Source: Runella sp.
GTDB lineage: Bacteria > Bacteroidota > Bacteroidia > Cytophagales > Spirosomataceae
NCBI RefSeq assembly: GCF_027484545.1
Contig: NZ_JAIXST010000003.1
Coordinates: forward strand, 1 to 35,579
Length of the DNA: 35,579 nucleotides
Direction: 5' to 3'
Numbering within the stretch: position 1 is the first letter of the stretch; each line of letters starts with the position of its first letter. Shown in pieces: positions 17,472 through 25,908 of the stretch. The notes beneath the pieces are model-generated. The model saw nothing but the letters and a program-made list of their open reading frames with translations. It did no database searches and was not told where the DNA came from. A program made the position numbers and the translations under genes.

Positions 17472-17772
17472 AGGTTGATAATTGTTTTTGTGAATGATTA
17501 CCTATTGGCAAAAGCAATTTGTAACAGACTCCCTACTACGGTTTTTGGATTGTTCCAAGTATTTGTTGTCCACAAACGCCTTAACCAGACAGCAAATTAC
17601 AATAATAAATTTTTATAATACAAATTTTCAATATTAAAATGGATTAGCGTATTACATCTAAAGAGCATTTTAATGCCTTTGTAAATGACTTATTTACACC
17701 ATTTTTATCTCAAACATTTCACGGAACGAGACCTTTACCTAACTTTGCGACAGATAACTTAAAACGCTCATT
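17472..17772. promoter_or_regulatory. AT-rich divergent control region between susC and tal
   Basis: No gene is present. The middle (about 17590-17650) is very AT-rich. On the minus strand a TTG and a near-consensus TAATTTG are 21 bases apart (about 17593-17623), a weak susC promoter candidate with a leader of about 110 bases. The plus-strand end holds the tal promoter element. No sigma/anti-sigma or regulator gene is adjacent to susC in this window. Confidence 0.35.
17740..17747 (+). promoter_or_regulatory. -7 element of the transaldolase promoter
   Basis: TAACTTTG matches the Bacteroidota -7 consensus TAnnTTTG, with 25 bases between it and the start codon. The -33 region about 20 bases upstream (ATTTCACGG) is only a weak match. 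Confidence 0.5.
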
Positions 17773-18429
17773 ATGAAATTTTTCATTGATACTGCCAATC
17801 TCAAAGAAATTCAGGAAGCCTATGATTTAGGCGTGTTAGACGGAGTAACGACCAATCCATCGCTGATGGCCAAGGAAGGAATCACGGGCAAAGCCTACGT
17901 GATGGCGCATTATAAAGCAATCTGTAATATAGTGGACGGAGATGTGAGTGCGGAAGTTATTTCCACCGATTATGAGGGAATGATCAGAGAAGCCAATGAA
18001 CTCATCGAAATTGACGATAAAATAGTGGTGAAAGTCCCTATGATTAAAGACGGGATTAAAGCCATTAAAAGCTTGTCTGACCGGGGTATCCGAACCAATT
18101 GTACGCTCGTTTTCTCGGCAGGTCAGGCTTTGTTGGCCGCTAAAGCCGGCGCTACGTATGTGTCGCCTTTCATCGGTCGTTTGGATGATATTTCCATGGA
18201 TGGTATGGAATTGATTGAGCAGATCATTACCATTTATCAGAATTATGGCTTTACTACCGAAGTGTTAGCTGCTTCTGTACGTCACTCTATTCACTTGCTT
18301 AAATGTGCTGAATTGGGTGCCGATGTAGTGACCTGCCCGCTCAATGTAATTACATCACTTCTTAAGCATCCCCTAACCGATAGCGGTCTGGAGAAGTTTT
18401 TGGCCGATTATAAAAAAGGGAATCAATAA
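17773..18429 (+). CDS. tal: Transaldolase, small TalC/FSA-like subfamily
   Basis: The 218-residue TIM-barrel enzyme starts [16 protein letters not shown] and has [12 protein letters not shown], the marks of the short transaldolase/fructose-6-phosphate aldolase group. The Schiff-base lysine is Lys87 in VVKVPM. Two positions favour transaldolase over FSA: Glu61 in SAEVIS, where E. coli FsaA has Gln, and Phe133 in SPFIGRLDD, where FsaA has the Tyr that supports aldolase activity. It would move a dihydroxyacetone unit between sugar phosphates in the non-oxidative pentose phosphate pathway. Many databases call these proteins fructose-6-phosphate aldolase. The start ATG fits the promoter element just upstream. 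Confidence 0.9.
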   Translation: MKFFIDTANLKEIQEAYDLGVLDGVTTNPSLMAKEGITGKAYVMAHYKAICNIVDGDVSAEVISTDYEGMIREANELIEIDDKIVVKVPMIKDGIKAIKSLSDRGIRTNCTLVFSAGQALLAAKAGATYVSPFIGRLDDISMDGMELIEQIITIYQNYGFTTEVLAASVRHSIHLLKCAELGADVVTCPLNVITSLLKHPLTDSGLEKFLADYKKGNQ

Positions 18430-18481
18430 AAATGGGAGTGAGTAGTCAGGAGTGGGTAGCCAGTAATAAAATATAAATTTG

Positions 18482-18516
18482 CTTCTCACTTCTCACTTCT
18501 CACTTCTCACTTCTCA
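18482..18516 (+). repeat. Five tandem copies of the heptamer CTTCTCA
   Basis: Five uninterrupted copies of a 7-base unit end 10 bases before the ftsE start codon. The G-rich segment at about 18434-18462 is partly complementary (AGTGAGTAG against CTTCTCACT), so the leader could fold. The copy number is open to slippage during replication. Confidence 0.8.
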
Positions 18517-18526
18517 CTACTAAATT

Positions 18527-19210
18527 ATGACCGCATTTTCTTCCGAACCCATTATTCAACTTGAAGACGTTGATATTTACCAAAACGGAAATAAGCTTGT
18601 TTTGGCAGATGTTAATTTTGAAATCATTAAAGGCGATTTTGTATTTCTGATTGGCCGCACCGGAAGTGGAAAAAGTTCGCTCCTGAAAACACTGTACGGA
18701 GATTTATGGCTTGAATCAGGTAAAGGAAAGGCGGTTGGCTATCAACTTGAGAAGCTCAAACGGGCCGATATTCCTTTCCTTCGTCGAAAAATAGGGATTG
18801 TATTTCAGGATTTTCAATTGTTTTTTGACCGTAATGTCGAAGAAAATCTGGAATTTGTATTGAAAGCAACCGGTTGGACAGATAAATCAACGATTAAGAA
18901 TCGTATTTCTGAAGTGCTGATGCAAGTGGGATTGGGAACGTTGCAGAAAAAAATGCCGCATCAGCTTTCGGGAGGAGAACAACAGCGGGTTGTGATTGCC
19001 CGAGCCATGTTAAATGAACCTCAAATACTGTTGGCCGATGAACCGACCGGAAATCTGGACCCTGAAGTGGGAGAACAGATTATGCAGGTATTTCAAACCA
19101 TTAATACGGCCGGTACCGCAATTTTGATGGCTACTCATAATTATGACTTCTTGAAAAAATATCCGGCACGGGTTCTGAAATGCGAAACAGGAAGTGTAAG
19201 TGAGGTGTAA
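18527..19210 (+). CDS. ftsE: Cell-division ABC ATPase FtsE
   Basis: The 227-residue ABC ATP-binding subunit has Walker A GRTGSGKS (43-50), Q-loop VFQDFQLFF (92-100), signature LSGGE (147-151), Walker B ILLADE (167-172) and switch His204. The sequence around the Q-loop (LRRKIGIVFQDFQL, DRNVEENL) and the PHQLSGGEQQRVVIARA stretch are characteristic of FtsE rather than of general exporters. FtsE with the membrane partner FtsX controls peptidoglycan hydrolases at the division site. No ftsX is adjacent here, so it would have to be elsewhere. LolD-type ATPases are the nearest alternative. The heptamer repeat lies immediately upstream. Confidence 0.85.
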   Translation: MTAFSSEPIIQLEDVDIYQNGNKLVLADVNFEIIKGDFVFLIGRTGSGKSSLLKTLYGDLWLESGKGKAVGYQLEKLKRADIPFLRRKIGIVFQDFQLFFDRNVEENLEFVLKATGWTDKSTIKNRISEVLMQVGLGTLQKKMPHQLSGGEQQRVVIARAMLNEPQILLADEPTGNLDPEVGEQIMQVFQTINTAGTAILMATHNYDFLKKYPARVLKCETGSVSEV

Positions 19211-19245
19211 GTGATATTAAAAAAATACAAAATTTATCGCGTCTA

Positions 19246-19277
19246 TTGGGAAAAATCGAATATTCTTCTTACTTTTG
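19246..19277 (+). promoter_or_regulatory. Promoter of the DEAD-box helicase leader
   Basis: TTG (19246-19248), a 21-base spacer and TACTTTTG (19270-19277) match the Bacteroidota housekeeping consensus. Transcription should begin near 19284, about 340 bases before the helicase start codon. Confidence 0.6.
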
Positions 19278-19283
19278 CAAAAA

Positions 19284-19622
19284 AAATAACTGCACCGAGC
19301 GCTTCGTAACGTCTCTGCGTTTTTTTCTCCTTATGGGGTATTGGACTCCCCGTTTTTGTCTGTTAGAAAATCACGCTTCGAATTATTTGGCACCGGCTCA
19401 CTGAGATTTCATGAGTGTTCCGTGCATGGGCAATTTTTAAAAATCCTGTTGTTGATCGTAATCCACCGATGGGCCGAGTTACATAACTCGTCGAGTGGAG
19501 GTAATCGTCGAATGGTTTTCGCTGGCGAAACCTCATTCGGTGCCAACGCTGTGCTTACCGCGCGAACAATTAACGGGATATTAATAACCGTTTAACTTGT
19601 GCGTAAGCACGCAAAAAAATCA
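19284..19622 (+). promoter_or_regulatory. Long structured 5' leader of the DEAD-box helicase mRNA
   Basis: About 340 transcribed bases precede the helicase and hold no convincing gene. Several hairpins are visible: 19335-19351 (GGGG/CCCC followed by GTTTTT, like a small terminator or attenuator), 19475-19490 (CGAGTT-ACAT-AACTCG), 19509-19539 (a stem around GGTTTTCG/CGAAACC with outer GAAT/ATTC) and 19599-19610 (GTGC-GTAA-GCAC, a GNRA tetraloop 12 bases before the ATG). Cold-induced DEAD-box helicase genes in other bacteria have long leaders that tune expression to temperature or to helicase level, so an autoregulatory leader is a reasonable inference. No Rfam family is recognised by eye. Confidence 0.55.
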
Positions 19623-21353
19623 ATGGAAGTACTTTTTGAATCATTAGAACTTTCGGAAGAAATCCTGAAAGCAGTAACAGAAATGGGTTTTACAAAACCC
19701 TCACCCATTCAGGCAGAAGCTATCCCGTCCCTTTTGGAAGGCCGTGATGTATTGGGACAAGCCCAGACAGGAACGGGCAAAACAGCAGCATTCGGCATTC
19801 CTGCGCTTGAAAAAGTAGATATTTCGGATAAGCGTACACAGGTATTGATGCTTTGTCCTACCCGTGAGCTGGCTGTGCAGGTAACTGAAGAGTTGCGTCG
19901 TATTGCCAAATACAAAAAAGGGTTAAAATTAGAAACCGTTTATGGTGGAGATTCGATTGAGCGTCAGATTCGTTCCTTGAAAATCGGAGCTCAAATCGTA
20001 GTAGGTACACCCGGTCGTGTCATGGATTTGATTGAGCGTAAGGCGCTTAAATTGGATTTTGTCAATTATGTAGTGTTGGACGAAGCCGACGAAATGCTTG
20101 ATATGGGCTTCCGGGAAGATATTGACACTATTCTGGAGAGCGTTCCTGATAATCGCCAAACGGTATTGTTTTCGGCAACTATGTCGAAGCCTATCATGGC
20201 CATAGCTCAAAAATTCCAGGAAGATCCGGTGATGATTAAAATCACGCGGAAGGAAGTAACCAACGAAAATATTGAGCAAACTTATTTTGAAGTAAAACAA
20301 CGCGCCAAAATTGAAGTAACCTGCCGTTTGTTGGATGCGTATGATTTGAAACAGGTCATTATTTTCTGTAATACCAAACGTAAAGTGGATGAAGTAACCG
20401 AAGAACTTTCGGCGAAAGGATATTCAGTGGAGAGTTTGCACGGTGATTTGCGTCAAACGCAACGGAATCAGGTAATGGCGAAATTCCGTTCGGCAGCAGC
20501 CAATATCTTGGTAGCTACTGACGTAGCCGCTCGTGGTATTGACGTGTCGGGTATTGATGCGGTTATTAACTTCGATTTACCTTTGGACGAAGAGTATTAC
20601 GTTCACCGTATTGGTCGTACAGGTCGGGCGGGTTTAACTGGTAAAGCATTGACGTTGGTAGCTAAAGATGAAAAATTTCGTTTGCGTCAAATCGAAACCT
20701 ATACTAAGGTGAAAATTGACAAAGGAGTTATTCCAACTTTTGAAGATATCGTAGGTGTGCGTAAAGCTCGTTTTATTGCGCAGGTAGAAGAAGCCGTTTC
20801 ATCAGGCGATTTGGATTTGTATGAAGACATGTTGGGTATGTTGCACCATACGACTGGTTTCACTACGGAACAAATTGTAGCAGCATTGGTTAAAATCAAC
20901 ATGGGCCTTCAGAAAAGCGAATTTGCCGATCACGATTTGGCATGGGATGCGGATCGTCGTCCGGCAGAGAGAGGTTTTGAAAAACGTGGTAGATTTGAAG
21001 ACCGCGGTGGCAGAGGCGATGAGCGCAGTTCAGGAAGATTTGGTGACAGAGGAGGCGATAGAGGTCCGAGTCGTGAGAGTCGTGAACGTGACGGAGATCG
21101 TCCTAAACGCAACGATCCTGGTATGGTACGTTTATTTGTGAGTGTAGGTCGTAAAGACCGCGTTCAACCGCGTGACATCGTAGGTGCCATCGCTGGTGAA
21201 GCAGGTATTCCGGGTCGGGTAATTGGTTCAATCGACATTTTCGATGCCTATTCGTTTGTGGATGTACCGGAACGCGATGCTCGTAAAGTGGTAGAAGCTA
21301 TGACGGGTAATACCATTAAAGGTAAAACAGTCAATATCGAAGTAGCACGATAG
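19623..21353 (+). CDS. deaD: DEAD-box ATP-dependent RNA helicase with DbpA-type RNA-binding domain
   Basis: A 576-residue helicase counted from ATG 19623; an in-frame GTG at 19599 lies inside a leader hairpin and is unlikely to be the start. All helicase motifs are present: Q motif (FTKPSPIQAEAIP), AQTGTGKT, PTRELAVQV, TPGRVMDL, DEAD within VLDEADEMLDMGF, SAT, HGDLRQTQRNQ and HRIGRTGRAG. An Arg/Gly/Asp-rich linker follows (GGRGDERSSGRFGDRGG). The last 75 residues (VRLFVSVGRKDRVQPRDIVG to the end) are a DbpA-type RNA-binding domain. CsdA/DeaD proteins of this build unwind RNA in ribosome assembly and in the cold. A terminator follows the gene. Confidence 0.92.
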   Translation: MEVLFESLELSEEILKAVTEMGFTKPSPIQAEAIPSLLEGRDVLGQAQTGTGKTAAFGIPALEKVDISDKRTQVLMLCPTRELAVQVTEELRRIAKYKKGLKLETVYGGDSIERQIRSLKIGAQIVVGTPGRVMDLIERKALKLDFVNYVVLDEADEMLDMGFREDIDTILESVPDNRQTVLFSATMSKPIMAIAQKFQEDPVMIKITRKEVTNENIEQTYFEVKQRAKIEVTCRLLDAYDLKQVIIFCNTKRKVDEVTEELSAKGYSVESLHGDLRQTQRNQVMAKFRSAAANILVATDVAARGIDVSGIDAVINFDLPLDEEYYVHRIGRTGRAGLTGKALTLVAKDEKFRLRQIETYTKVKIDKGVIPTFEDIVGVRKARFIAQVEEAVSSGDLDLYEDMLGMLHHTTGFTTEQIVAALVKINMGLQKSEFADHDLAWDADRRPAERGFEKRGRFEDRGGRGDERSSGRFGDRGGDRGPSRESRERDGDRPKRNDPGMVRLFVSVGRKDRVQPRDIVGAIAGEAGIPGRVIGSIDIFDAYSFVDVPERDARKVVEAMTGNTIKGKTVNIEVAR

Positions 21354-21371
21354 TTAGCAGTTTACAATATG

Positions 21372-21420
21372 CAGTTCACAGTTTACAGTATGTTATGTAT
21401 TGTAGATTGTGAACTGTTTT
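21372..21420 (+). terminator. Terminator after the helicase gene
   Basis: Perfect 9-bp arms CAGTTCACA (21372-21380) and TGTGAACTG (21408-21416) are followed by TTTT. Several near copies of CAGTTTACA surround the left arm. Confidence 0.5.
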
Positions 21421-21450
21421 AGTTGCGGGGTAATTAAAACTATTTCAGCT

Positions 21451-21458
21451 TATTTTTG
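21451..21458 (+). promoter_or_regulatory. Possible -7 element upstream of ygiQ
   Basis: TATTTTTG matches TAnnTTTG, 52 bases before the start codon. The nearest TTG upstream is 25 bases away, wider than usual, so this is only a candidate. Confidence 0.3.
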
Positions 21459-21510
21459 GTTTAAGATTACCATTTATCAATTCCATTTCGCAAGACAAAA
21501 TACATGTATC

Positions 21511-23352
21511 ATGATAGAAAGACCCATCACTGACTGGTTACCACTTACCAAAAAAGAGGTTGAAAAAAGAGGTTGGGACGAAGTGGATGTTGTGCTGATT
21601 TCTGGTGATGCTTACGTCGATCATCCTGCTTTCGGAACTGCCGTCATTGGCAGAATCATGGAAAGTGAAGGGTTTCGGGTAGCGATTGTAGCTCAGCCCA
21701 ACTGGAAAGACGATTTACGGGATTTTAAGAAATTCGGTAAGCCCAAGTATTTCTTCGGCGTTACGGCAGGTTGCATGGATTCCATGGTGAATCATTATAC
21801 CGCTAATAAGCGCCTGCGCTCCAATGATTCGTACACACCAGGCGGAGAAGCGGGTTTTCGACCTGATTATGCGACCACTGTTTATACCAATATCTTAAAA
21901 GACGTATACCCTGATGTGCCCGTATTGATTGGGGGAATTGAAGCTTCGCTTCGACGCGTAACACATTATGACTATTGGCAGGATAAATTGATGCCAACTA
22001 TTTTGGCTGACTCCAAAGCTGACCTTTTGGTCTATGGTATGGGAGAACAGCCCTTGCGTGAAATGCTGAAACGGTTGAAAAACGGAGAGGATTTTTCGTC
22101 GTTGCACGACATTAATCAAGTAGCTTATTTGCAGAGTAACGCCACTGAACTTTCCAATCATAAAAACTGGGAAACGGTAGAGTTGTCGAGCCATGAGGTG
22201 TGTTTGGAAGATAAAATCAAGTACGCTGCCAATTTCAAAATCGTAGAAGTAGAGTCCAATAAGTGGCAGGCCAATCGAATCATTCAGAAGGTGGGTGAGC
22301 AAACCTTGGTTATCAATCCACCTTTCAAAATCATGGATGAACAGGAAATTGACGCCTCCTTTGATTTGCCTTATACGCGTTTGCCGCATCCCAAATACAA
22401 AAATCGCGGTACGATTCCTGCCTATGAAATGATCAAGTTTTCCATTAACATGCACCGAGGCTGTTTTGGCGGTTGCAGTTTTTGTACAATTTCGGCGCAT
22501 CAGGGTAAGTTTATCGCTTCGCGTAGTGAGAAGTCTATCATGAAGGAAGTGGAAGAAGTAACAAAACACCCTGAATTCAAAGGCTATATTTCTGACTTGG
22601 GCGGTCCTTCGGCCAATATGTATCGCATGAAGGGGAAAGATGAAGCTATTTGTGCGCGTTGTACCAGCCCAAGTTGTATTCATCCGGTGATTTGTTCCAA
22701 CTTAGATACTTCGCACAAGCCCATTACGGAGATTTATCGAAAAGTAGATGAACATCCCAAAGTCAAAAAGGCGTTTGTCGGTTCGGGAATTCGGTATGAT
22801 TTGTTAGTGGATGATTTTAATAAGAACAACAAAGACAACAATCACGATGAGTACATGGAGCAGTTGATTACGCGCCACGTATCGGGACGATTGAAAGTAG
22901 CTCCCGAACACACTTCCGATGATACGTTGCGGGTGATGCGTAAGCCATCGTTTAAATATTTCAAGCTTTTCAAAGAGAAATACGATAAAATTTCGGATAA
23001 GCATAATCTGAATCAGCCGCTGATTCCTTACTTTATTTCGTCTCATCCAGGCTGTGAAGAAGCTGATATGGCCAATTTGGCAGCAGAGACCAAGGATTTA
23101 GGCTTTCGGTTGGAGCAAGTGCAGGATTTTACACCTACCCCCATGACGGTAGCGGAGGTAATTTATTATTCCGGGGTTCATCCTTACACGTTGAAGCCTA
23201 TTTATACGGCCAAAACAAAGGAAGAAAAACAGAATCAGAATCGCTTTTTCTTTTGGTACAAACCTGAATTCAGGGATTTGATACGGAGCCGCCTGAATAA
23301 ACTCAAACGCCCTGACTTGGCAGATAGATTACTGGCAAAAAAGAAAAAATAA
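21511..23352 (+). CDS. YgiQ family radical SAM protein
   Basis: A 613-residue protein from ATG 21511 (MIERPITDWLPLTKKEVEKR), the start usual for the family. The frame is open further upstream, but that part has no family character and overlaps the preceding terminator. The N-terminal part resembles a cobalamin-type Rossmann region (DVVLISGDAYVDHPAFGTAVIGR). The radical SAM cluster motif CxxxCxxC is Cys318, Cys322 and Cys325 (RGCFGGCSFC). A second Cys-rich stretch, CARCTSPSCIHPVIC, lies further on and could bind another cluster. The substrate of YgiQ proteins is not established. A strong bidirectional terminator follows. Confidence 0.92.
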   Translation: MIERPITDWLPLTKKEVEKRGWDEVDVVLISGDAYVDHPAFGTAVIGRIMESEGFRVAIVAQPNWKDDLRDFKKFGKPKYFFGVTAGCMDSMVNHYTANKRLRSNDSYTPGGEAGFRPDYATTVYTNILKDVYPDVPVLIGGIEASLRRVTHYDYWQDKLMPTILADSKADLLVYGMGEQPLREMLKRLKNGEDFSSLHDINQVAYLQSNATELSNHKNWETVELSSHEVCLEDKIKYAANFKIVEVESNKWQANRIIQKVGEQTLVINPPFKIMDEQEIDASFDLPYTRLPHPKYKNRGTIPAYEMIKFSINMHRGCFGGCSFCTISAHQGKFIASRSEKSIMKEVEEVTKHPEFKGYISDLGGPSANMYRMKGKDEAICARCTSPSCIHPVICSNLDTSHKPITEIYRKVDEHPKVKKAFVGSGIRYDLLVDDFNKNNKDNNHDEYMEQLITRHVSGRLKVAPEHTSDDTLRVMRKPSFKYFKLFKEKYDKISDKHNLNQPLIPYFISSHPGCEEADMANLAAETKDLGFRLEQVQDFTPTPMTVAEVIYYSGVHPYTLKPIYTAKTKEEKQNQNRFFFWYKPEFRDLIRSRLNKLKRPDLADRLLAKKKK

Positions 23353-23357
23353 CCCAG

Positions 23358-23396
23358 AGTTCGCGATTTATCAAGAGTGATGATAAATCGCGAACT
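23358..23396. terminator. Bidirectional terminator between ygiQ-like gene and DUF3857 gene
   Basis: Perfect 16-bp arms (23358-23373 and 23381-23396) enclose a 7-base loop. T-rich tails follow on both strands (TCCTATTTTT on plus, GTTATTTTTTC on minus), so it serves both convergent genes. Confidence 0.85.
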
Positions 23397-23409
23397 TCCT
23401 ATTTTTCTG

Positions 23410-25356
23410 TTATTTCTTTTTCAACGAAATCACCTCGCTATAGGCTTCACTAAGTGCAGCTACCATTTTGTTCCATTCAGGAAAACTGGATTTTTTAACC
23501 AACAAAGTATTTAAAGTCAAGTGACTGCGGACAATGATTTGTCCGTTTTTTTGTTCGTAACTCAACTTAAATCCAAAATCAGGATTTGTAAAAGAAGCAT
23601 TGGTCGGTAAGTTGGTTACCTCATAACCGGCTGGAATCGGCAAAATAGTAATATCTTCTTCGCTGTGCGCAAACTCATGCTTCCAATCGTTTTTACGACT
23701 GCTTTCCTGGCGTTTATCAGCCCATGGGCGCGTTAGGTGGGGATTGATAAACAACTCTCCGGCGGCTTCCTGAACATAATCCGGCACTTTGAACGCATAG
23801 TCAAACCGGACGGGTACGTCACGCTGATTGGTGCCCGATACAGTTTTTTGTTCCAATGTCGATTTGTTGGAGCCGCGGCTGAGAAGTCCTTTATAATATT
23901 CTTCACGTTGAGGTTCTGAGCGATACTGTACGGCTGATTTTATGGATGTTTTCCACAACCCTTTAAAGGTCAATGTCCCTTTGCCTTTCAGAGTTTTTCC
24001 GTCCAGAGAGAGCACAATGGAATCTCGTTTGAAATTTTGAGAAGCAGGAACAATAGGCACCGGAACAATTTCATACTTGTCTTCGGAGGTCATTATCATC
24101 GCTTCTTTCCCTTGAATGTGTGAAGTAGGCAACCCAAAATCAATGCGGTCGTCGGTCGCATCCAGAAATTGCCACTGTCCGTTGCGTTTGATGGCCGCAA
24201 TCATGTGATTATCCACACTCATGGAAGGGTTTTCTACATAGCGATAAGGAATGTCTCGCGTTCCAATCCAAACTAAGTGTGCCGGGATGCCTGCCAAATT
24301 GAGCATGGTAGAAGTTAAACTTGCCATGTCTTTGCAGTCGCCGTAGCGTTTTAAGCATACATCTGCTGCCTGTCGAGGCACAAAACCGCCTAATCCTTCT
24401 TCAAAAGCAATGTACTTGACATTGTCCTGTACCCAATAGTAAATAGACCTGATTTTTTCCACTTCCGTTTTTCCACGGGTCAGAGAGTCGGTCAGGGCTT
24501 GCAAGTGAGCGTTGGGTTTTTTATTAAGGTCTTTGACTAAACTTTTATAGTAATTAAACAGTTTTTGAACATCTCCTAACACCTCAGTCGTTTTTCCATC
24601 TACCGTGTAACTTTCGATAAACAGCAGCACTTGCGGGACATAATGGCGCAGGGAAGGTGATTCGGTTTCGAGTGGTGATGCTTTCAGGTTTTGAGCTTTC
24701 CAAGCGTAGGTTGTTTTACCGTTTTGAGTAGTTTGCTTGAAAATGATTCCTTTCATGTCTCCGTATGTTTTATAAGAAACTTTGACGGAAGTAGGAAAAG
24801 TAACGGAAAAATCGCTGTTCAGAACAGGAACATAGTTGCCAAATACAAACCCGGAAAGCATGTAAGGATTCTTGATGCGTTCTTTATAGGATACCGTTCC
24901 AATTCCTCCCTGTTTAGCACCAGGAAACGTAAATTTTTTGACCTGCATATCGTCAAAGAATATTCCTCCGCCCGGACTGGGACGTTCCGTCTTGAAATCT
25001 GTAACGACTGTTCGCTTGAAGCCTGCTTTTTCGGGAACGTAAGAAATAGCTTCCAAGTCTTTGATTTCCTGAAAAGCATCGGAAAAGTAAATGCGTTCAT
25101 CGGCCCATACACTGGCACGTTCGTCCAAAAACACCCGATCTTCCTGATGAAGCACATCAATTTGCAAAGTCCCGTTAACTATTTCTACGTTGACCTGTTC
25201 AGACCGATTCACATAGGCCATTTCGTCATTGGGGAACTTGGCTTTCAACTGAGCTACATTGACTTTGGGTTGCGCCAAAACGAGGCTAAAGGGTAAAGAA
25301 AAAAGTGAAAAGAAAAGGCAGAGAAATATTCTATGATTCAACAACTTAAATTGCAT
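23410..25356 (-). CDS. Exported DUF3857 / transglutaminase-like protein
   Basis: A 648-residue protein from ATG 25356, chosen because MQFKLLNHRIFLCLFFSLF ... VLAQ makes a proper signal peptide; the open frame extends 22 codons further. The N-terminal half is a DUF3857 beta-rich domain (about 60-260). The transglutaminase/protease-like core follows with Cys341 (RYGDCKDMA), His384 (DNHMIA) and Asp399 (FLDATDD), so the catalytic triad is complete. The C-terminal part is another beta domain. These proteins are common in Bacteroidota. They are thought to act on proteins or peptides in the periplasm, but no substrate is known. Confidence 0.88.
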   Translation of the reverse strand: MQFKLLNHRIFLCLFFSLFSLPFSLVLAQPKVNVAQLKAKFPNDEMAYVNRSEQVNVEIVNGTLQIDVLHQEDRVFLDERASVWADERIYFSDAFQEIKDLEAISYVPEKAGFKRTVVTDFKTERPSPGGGIFFDDMQVKKFTFPGAKQGGIGTVSYKERIKNPYMLSGFVFGNYVPVLNSDFSVTFPTSVKVSYKTYGDMKGIIFKQTTQNGKTTYAWKAQNLKASPLETESPSLRHYVPQVLLFIESYTVDGKTTEVLGDVQKLFNYYKSLVKDLNKKPNAHLQALTDSLTRGKTEVEKIRSIYYWVQDNVKYIAFEEGLGGFVPRQAADVCLKRYGDCKDMASLTSTMLNLAGIPAHLVWIGTRDIPYRYVENPSMSVDNHMIAAIKRNGQWQFLDATDDRIDFGLPTSHIQGKEAMIMTSEDKYEIVPVPIVPASQNFKRDSIVLSLDGKTLKGKGTLTFKGLWKTSIKSAVQYRSEPQREEYYKGLLSRGSNKSTLEQKTVSGTNQRDVPVRFDYAFKVPDYVQEAAGELFINPHLTRPWADKRQESSRKNDWKHEFAHSEEDITILPIPAGYEVTNLPTNASFTNPDFGFKLSYEQKNGQIIVRSHLTLNTLLVKKSSFPEWNKMVAALSEAYSEVISLKKK

Positions 25357-25441
25357 AACAAAATCATGATTAATGTGGCTTATAAATAACGGAAGGTATC
25401 GGAGAAAAGTTTTATTTTGCAAATCTTAAACTAGACAGGTC

Positions 25442-25828
25442 ATGTCGCAGAAAACCGATGATTTAACACAAATGGCAACAGAGGGGATTGAGAACTATCT
25501 CAAGATGCCCAACTTGTTGCGGGATTTGCTTCTTCAATTACTAAAAGATTTTCAAACGGCACAAATACCGTTAGCTTTAAATCCGGAAGAGAATTATTCT
25601 TTTGAGGGAATTTGTGGATTCATTGAATCAGTACTTGAAGAACACATAAAAAAGGCAGGAACTCTGAAAAACCTGCTTATTCGGGTAGATTTGACTGAAA
25701 AACAAATAAAAAAGAATATTCCCAGTGCCTTATATTCTAATCTAGGACTTTTAACTGAATTGATTATTAAACGTGAGCTTCAAAAAGTGGTGATTCGGTA
25801 TTGGTACCGACAATCTTCAAATAAATAA
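25442..25828 (+). CDS. Small helical protein of unknown function
   Basis: A 128-residue protein (MSQKTDDLTQMATEGIENYL...) with no signal peptide or membrane helix. It is predicted mostly alpha-helical and ends in a basic tail (VVIRYWYRQSSNK). It diverges from the DUF3857 gene, 85 bases away, and lies 80 bases before the esterase, which has its own promoter element. No family is recognised and no function can be assigned. Confidence 0.6.
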   Translation: MSQKTDDLTQMATEGIENYLKMPNLLRDLLLQLLKDFQTAQIPLALNPEENYSFEGICGFIESVLEEHIKKAGTLKNLLIRVDLTEKQIKKNIPSALYSNLGLLTELIIKRELQKVVIRYWYRQSSNK

Positions 25829-25866
25829 GTTACGTATAGACTTTTTAAGTTTTTTTGAAACATTCG

Positions 25867-25874
25867 TATCTTTG
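25867..25874 (+). promoter_or_regulatory. -7 element upstream of the esterase gene
   Basis: TATCTTTG matches TAnnTTTG, 34 bases before the start codon. No TTG is found 19-21 bases upstream. Confidence 0.45.
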
Positions 25875-25908
25875 TACGTGTTAACCTGACACAATTAACC
25901 TGTGAGGA

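Noticed and set aside
19341-19595. 84-codon open frame with TTG start in the helicase leader
   Set aside because: Composition and residue pattern do not look like protein and the frame runs through the hairpins; better explained as untranslated leader.
19599-19622. GTG start eight codons upstream for the DEAD-box helicase
   Set aside because: These codons form a GNRA hairpin and encode RKHAKKS, which is not typical of the family; ATG 19623 leads directly into the Q-motif region.
21895-22683. 262-codon open frame on the minus strand
   Set aside because: It is antisense to the radical SAM core of the YgiQ-family gene and has no protein-like features of its own.
24691-25296. 201-codon open frame on the plus strand
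   Set aside because: It is a shadow of the DUF3857/transglutaminase gene on the opposite strand.
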